NCBI GenBank assembly: GCA_943788935.1
Contig: CALSSE010000020.1
Coordinates: forward strand, 1-64,000
From: an uncultured bacterium
GTDB taxonomy: Bacteria; Myxococcota_A; Bradymonadia; UBA7976; VGTA01
Direction: 5' to 3'
DNA length: 64,000 bases
In this document: piece by piece, positions 62,037 through 64,000 of the stretch
Layout of the letters: every line of letters begins with the position of its first letter
How positions within the stretch are numbered: the stretch's first letter is position 1
Made by a program: the position numbers and the translations under genes
The notes under the pieces: model-generated
Databases searched by the model: none
What the model saw: only the letters and a program-made list of their open reading frames with translations
What the model was told of the DNA's origin: nothing

Positions 62037-62828
62037 ATGAGACCCTCCCATATTTACTCGTTTGCCCTCTTGATCATCTCTCTCTCTGCGTCTCTAGTCT
62101 TTGCAGACTATGACGGTGCAGAAAGTACTTCAGGTAAGCGAAAAATCGCTTTCGCGCCCTATCAAAAAATTGCCTTTACTCACACTAGTCCTAGACTTAA
62201 GCACACCGATGACCTGACCTCTAGCGATTGGCAGATGAAGCAGCTCAATATTGAGGAAATTGTCAAGAGGGCAGGACGAGCAGGCGACAGTAAGACAAAA
62301 GATGACTCCAAAGGAATGATCGCCGCTGGATGGCCCGGGGGAAAGCAACCTAGTTCTCAGCCCGCCGCTGCGCCAGCGAAAGCTCCTCACCCGAACGCTC
62401 CCAAAGCACCAACATCTCAGCGTACCACAGGGAAAGCAGCGCCTACCTCTCAAGCAAGTGGGCCTGCGGTTAGCGGCTTTATTTATGGCCAATTGAATAT
62501 AGATGAAGCGCTGAAGAGTAAAGTGAAAGCAGGATCCATACTCTTCGTGATCGTTCGTAGATTTGCTCCTGAAGGACAAAAAGGGATGATGATCGCTGCC
62601 ACTAAGCTAGAAGGGATCACCTCTGGCGCTTTCCCCTTGAAATATGTTGTCAAGCAGTCTGACGCGATGATGGGAGCTCCACTTGTAGGTAAGGTGAGCG
62701 TTTCTGCTCGTATAGACCAAGATGGAGATGCGATCAGTAAACAACCGGGTGATATCATTGGGAGTGCCAATAAAGCTGTAATGGTCGGTGTCAATCCGGT
62801 CGTTATAAACCTTAACAAGAGCCTCTAG
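62037..62828 (+). CDS. Small exported protein with Pro/Ala linker, unknown function
   Basis: 263 residues from the ATG at 62037, which has AAGGAAGAG upstream and a clean signal peptide (FALLIISLSASLVFADYDGA); the ATG at 61974 gives a worse N-terminus. A Pro/Ala-rich linker (about 100-140) leads to a C-terminal beta domain (SGFIYGQLNIDEALKSKVKAGSILFVIVRRFAPEGQKGM ... GPLVGKVSVSARIDQDGDAIS). That domain resembles the c-type cytochrome-biogenesis-associated CcmH/TPR-type 'c-terminal' beta sandwich (as in E. coli CcmH/CycH tails: ARxxG...LFVIVR...PLAVxR). The next gene is a multihaem cytochrome, supporting a link to haem-protein assembly or function. Confidence 0.6.
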   Translation: MRPSHIYSFALLIISLSASLVFADYDGAESTSGKRKIAFAPYQKIAFTHTSPRLKHTDDLTSSDWQMKQLNIEEIVKRAGRAGDSKTKDDSKGMIAAGWPGGKQPSSQPAAAPAKAPHPNAPKAPTSQRTTGKAAPTSQASGPAVSGFIYGQLNIDEALKSKVKAGSILFVIVRRFAPEGQKGMMIAATKLEGITSGAFPLKYVVKQSDAMMGAPLVGKVSVSARIDQDGDAISKQPGDIIGSANKAVMVGVNPVVINLNKSL

Positions 62829-62837
62829 TCCCCCTAC

Positions 62838-63572
62838 ATGTCCCTTCCTAACGATCTCCTCGCAGCGCTCAGCTCTAAACAGAGTAAATCGCTCCACTTG
62901 AAAAGGAGATCACTGAAAAATAGACGGTCACATAAAGTAGTTCTCTTTTGTGTCCTGTCTCTCCTCTTAAGCTCGGTCCTCCCATGTAAAGGTGTCGCCC
63001 AAGACCCTACGATAACAAACTGCCTGAGCTGTCACCTTAAGGTCACCAAGTTATGGAAGGAGAGCGCGCATGCCCGAGCGCTTGAGAGCCTCACCCCTCA
63101 TGAGCGCAACGCGCCACAATGTCGCGCTTGTCATGATGATAGTGGGCTAAGACAGCTGGTGAGAGATCTGCTGACGGTGAAGCTCTCTCAATCATCAATA
63201 AAAAAAAATCGTTTCAAGACTCACCGGGCTTATCGGAACCCTCTAGAGCCTACAGGGGTTGATTGTATCTCTTGTCATGGTGATCGGAGTCAAGAGATTA
63301 AGAGTGGACATCATGTTCATCAACCGCTCACTAGGATCAACGCTCCACTTCTCTGCCAACGTTGTCATCAGCTCCCTCCTTTAAGCGGGGGAAAGCTATG
63401 CTTTACAGCTCATGGCCTAGTCCCACTCAGCAATCAGCGTTGCTCTACTCACACCATAGGGTCACCCTCTAAGCGGGACCCTTCAAACAAGGCTAATCTA
63501 CATCATGATCGCTTGAAAAGTGACCATGCACAAGGTACTACACGTCAACACGCTCAGACTTCTCTCGAATGA
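62838..63572 (+). CDS. Four-haem c-type cytochrome
   Basis: A 244-residue exported protein (membrane segment about 32-50) with four CxxCH haem-binding motifs: CLSCH (62-66), CRACH (95-99), CISCH (143-147) and CQRCH (173-177). The spacing resembles the cytochrome c554/c3-like multihaem group. It should carry electrons in the periplasm. The final 60 residues are basic, His/Ser-rich and lack haem sites. It starts 9 bp after the preceding gene, so the two are probably cotranscribed. Confidence 0.85.
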   Translation: MSLPNDLLAALSSKQSKSLHLKRRSLKNRRSHKVVLFCVLSLLLSSVLPCKGVAQDPTITNCLSCHLKVTKLWKESAHARALESLTPHERNAPQCRACHDDSGLRQLVRDLLTVKLSQSSIKKNRFKTHRAYRNPLEPTGVDCISCHGDRSQEIKSGHHVHQPLTRINAPLLCQRCHQLPPLSGGKLCFTAHGLVPLSNQRCSTHTIGSPSKRDPSNKANLHHDRLKSDHAQGTTRQHAQTSLE

Positions 63573-63606
63573 GCTCACTCTTCACTCTTTCCTTGGCGAG
63601 CCAACT

Positions 63607-64000
63607 ATGTCCACGCAGAGTCATGTATCAACCGGAGTTATCCACGATATTTTTATCCTCTTGAGCAGACCAGCCACTCAAGTGAGCGTAGCGTTCCTCT
63701 TCGCTTCTGGTCTCTTATTTGGTTTAGATGCTGATCATCCGCTCCTCCAAGTATCGATGGTCATGTTGTGGGGGAGTCTACTCGCGAGAGCGGTCATCGC
63801 CAACCGATCCCAAAGATGGCCTCTTATCATTATGATCAGCGGTCTCGCGATATTGTTTATAGGGTTTATAAATGATTATCAGCGAGCGGGTACTCTCAAA
63901 CTAACGGAAGGTATTCCCGCTGAATCTTATCAAAGAGGGAGAACAGTAGAGGTCGACTATCATCTCGGCGGATCACTGAGGCTAACAATGAGCGATGATC
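63607..64000 (+). CDS. Membrane protein, truncated by the window end (possibly ResB-like)
   Basis: An open frame from ATG 63607 with no stop before the window ends (131 codons). It has two or three hydrophobic segments (about 24-35, 45-60 and 74-88), then GTLKLTEGIPAESYQRGRTVEVDYHLGG. The helices followed by an 'L-x-EG..' periplasmic strand are reminiscent of ResB/Ccs1 cytochrome c-assembly proteins, and it follows a cytochrome gene by 34 bp. The resemblance is weak. Confidence 0.5.
   Translation, partial: MSTQSHVSTGVIHDIFILLSRPATQVSVAFLFASGLLFGLDADHPLLQVSMVMLWGSLLARAVIANRSQRWPLIIMISGLAILFIGFINDYQRAGTLKLTEGIPAESYQRGRTVEVDYHLGGSLRLTMSDD

Overview
The window looks like chromosomal DNA of a Gram-negative, predatory-delta-type bacterium (Myxococcota/Bradymonadota-like). 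Reasons: many lipoproteins with clear lipoboxes, Cys-rich and thrombospondin-type-3 surface proteins with Asp/Gly/Ala repeats, a degenerate Ser/Thr-kinase-like protein, a Sel1+FGE-like lipoprotein, multihaem cytochromes and a NodT-type efflux protein. GC looks slightly below 50% by eye. The lineage is an inference; there is no rRNA in the window. I saw no tRNA, rRNA, CRISPR array, insertion sequence, integrase or phage block.

Layout. 1-2.3 kb: end of a TetR-controlled efflux operon (tetR - NodT lipoprotein - a third gene starting at the window edge). 2.4-8.0 kb: DNA-repair block cinA - 2H phosphoesterase - recA - recD, all on the minus strand. 8.1-14.8 kb: a large pseudokinase-like membrane protein, facing an operon of a coiled-coil lipoprotein, a Sel1/FGE-like lipoprotein and an enoyl-CoA hydratase homologue. 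15.0-22.2 kb: a free-standing reverse transcriptase, a divergent HemF and MetH. 22.5-29.2 kb: TlpA-like thioredoxin, PBP4-type DD-peptidase, double-GAF histidine kinase, zinc-ribbon membrane protein, methyltransferase. 29.4-36 kb: bacterial Elp3, a Pro-Ala hexanucleotide-array gene with a frame break, FdhD, TPR protein and PP2C phosphatase.

36-46.7 kb: two large lipoproteins, then a surface O-acylation pair (MBOAT + SGNH hydrolase), directly coupled to a single-chain Nudix-MBL-MazG fusion. 47-51 kb: a two-part YeeE/YedE transporter, a single-domain asparaginase, PIN-PhoH and TrmFO. 51.3-64 kb: an export-dominated run on the plus strand: TSP3 lipoprotein, two paralogous fibre-like secreted proteins (one with about 24 copies of a 14-residue repeat), two di-haem oxidoreductases, a membrane-anchored protein, a gluzincin peptidase, a small exported protein, a four-haem cytochrome and a truncated membrane protein.

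Two themes run through the window. (1) Short tandem duplications (10-18 bp) sit immediately 3' of stop codons at seven genes, and in-frame microsatellite-like arrays (DQPSP, SK, KN, PA, AGD and a 42-bp unit) expand inside exported or membrane proteins. (2) Several enzymes are unusual in architecture: the Nudix-MBL-MazG fusion, the reverse transcriptase with an alpha-helical C-terminal half, bacterial Elp3, and a kinase fold without catalytic residues. The best candidates for something undescribed are the reverse transcriptase, the triple nucleotide-sanitation fusion, and the fibre-like protein plus di-haem cluster.
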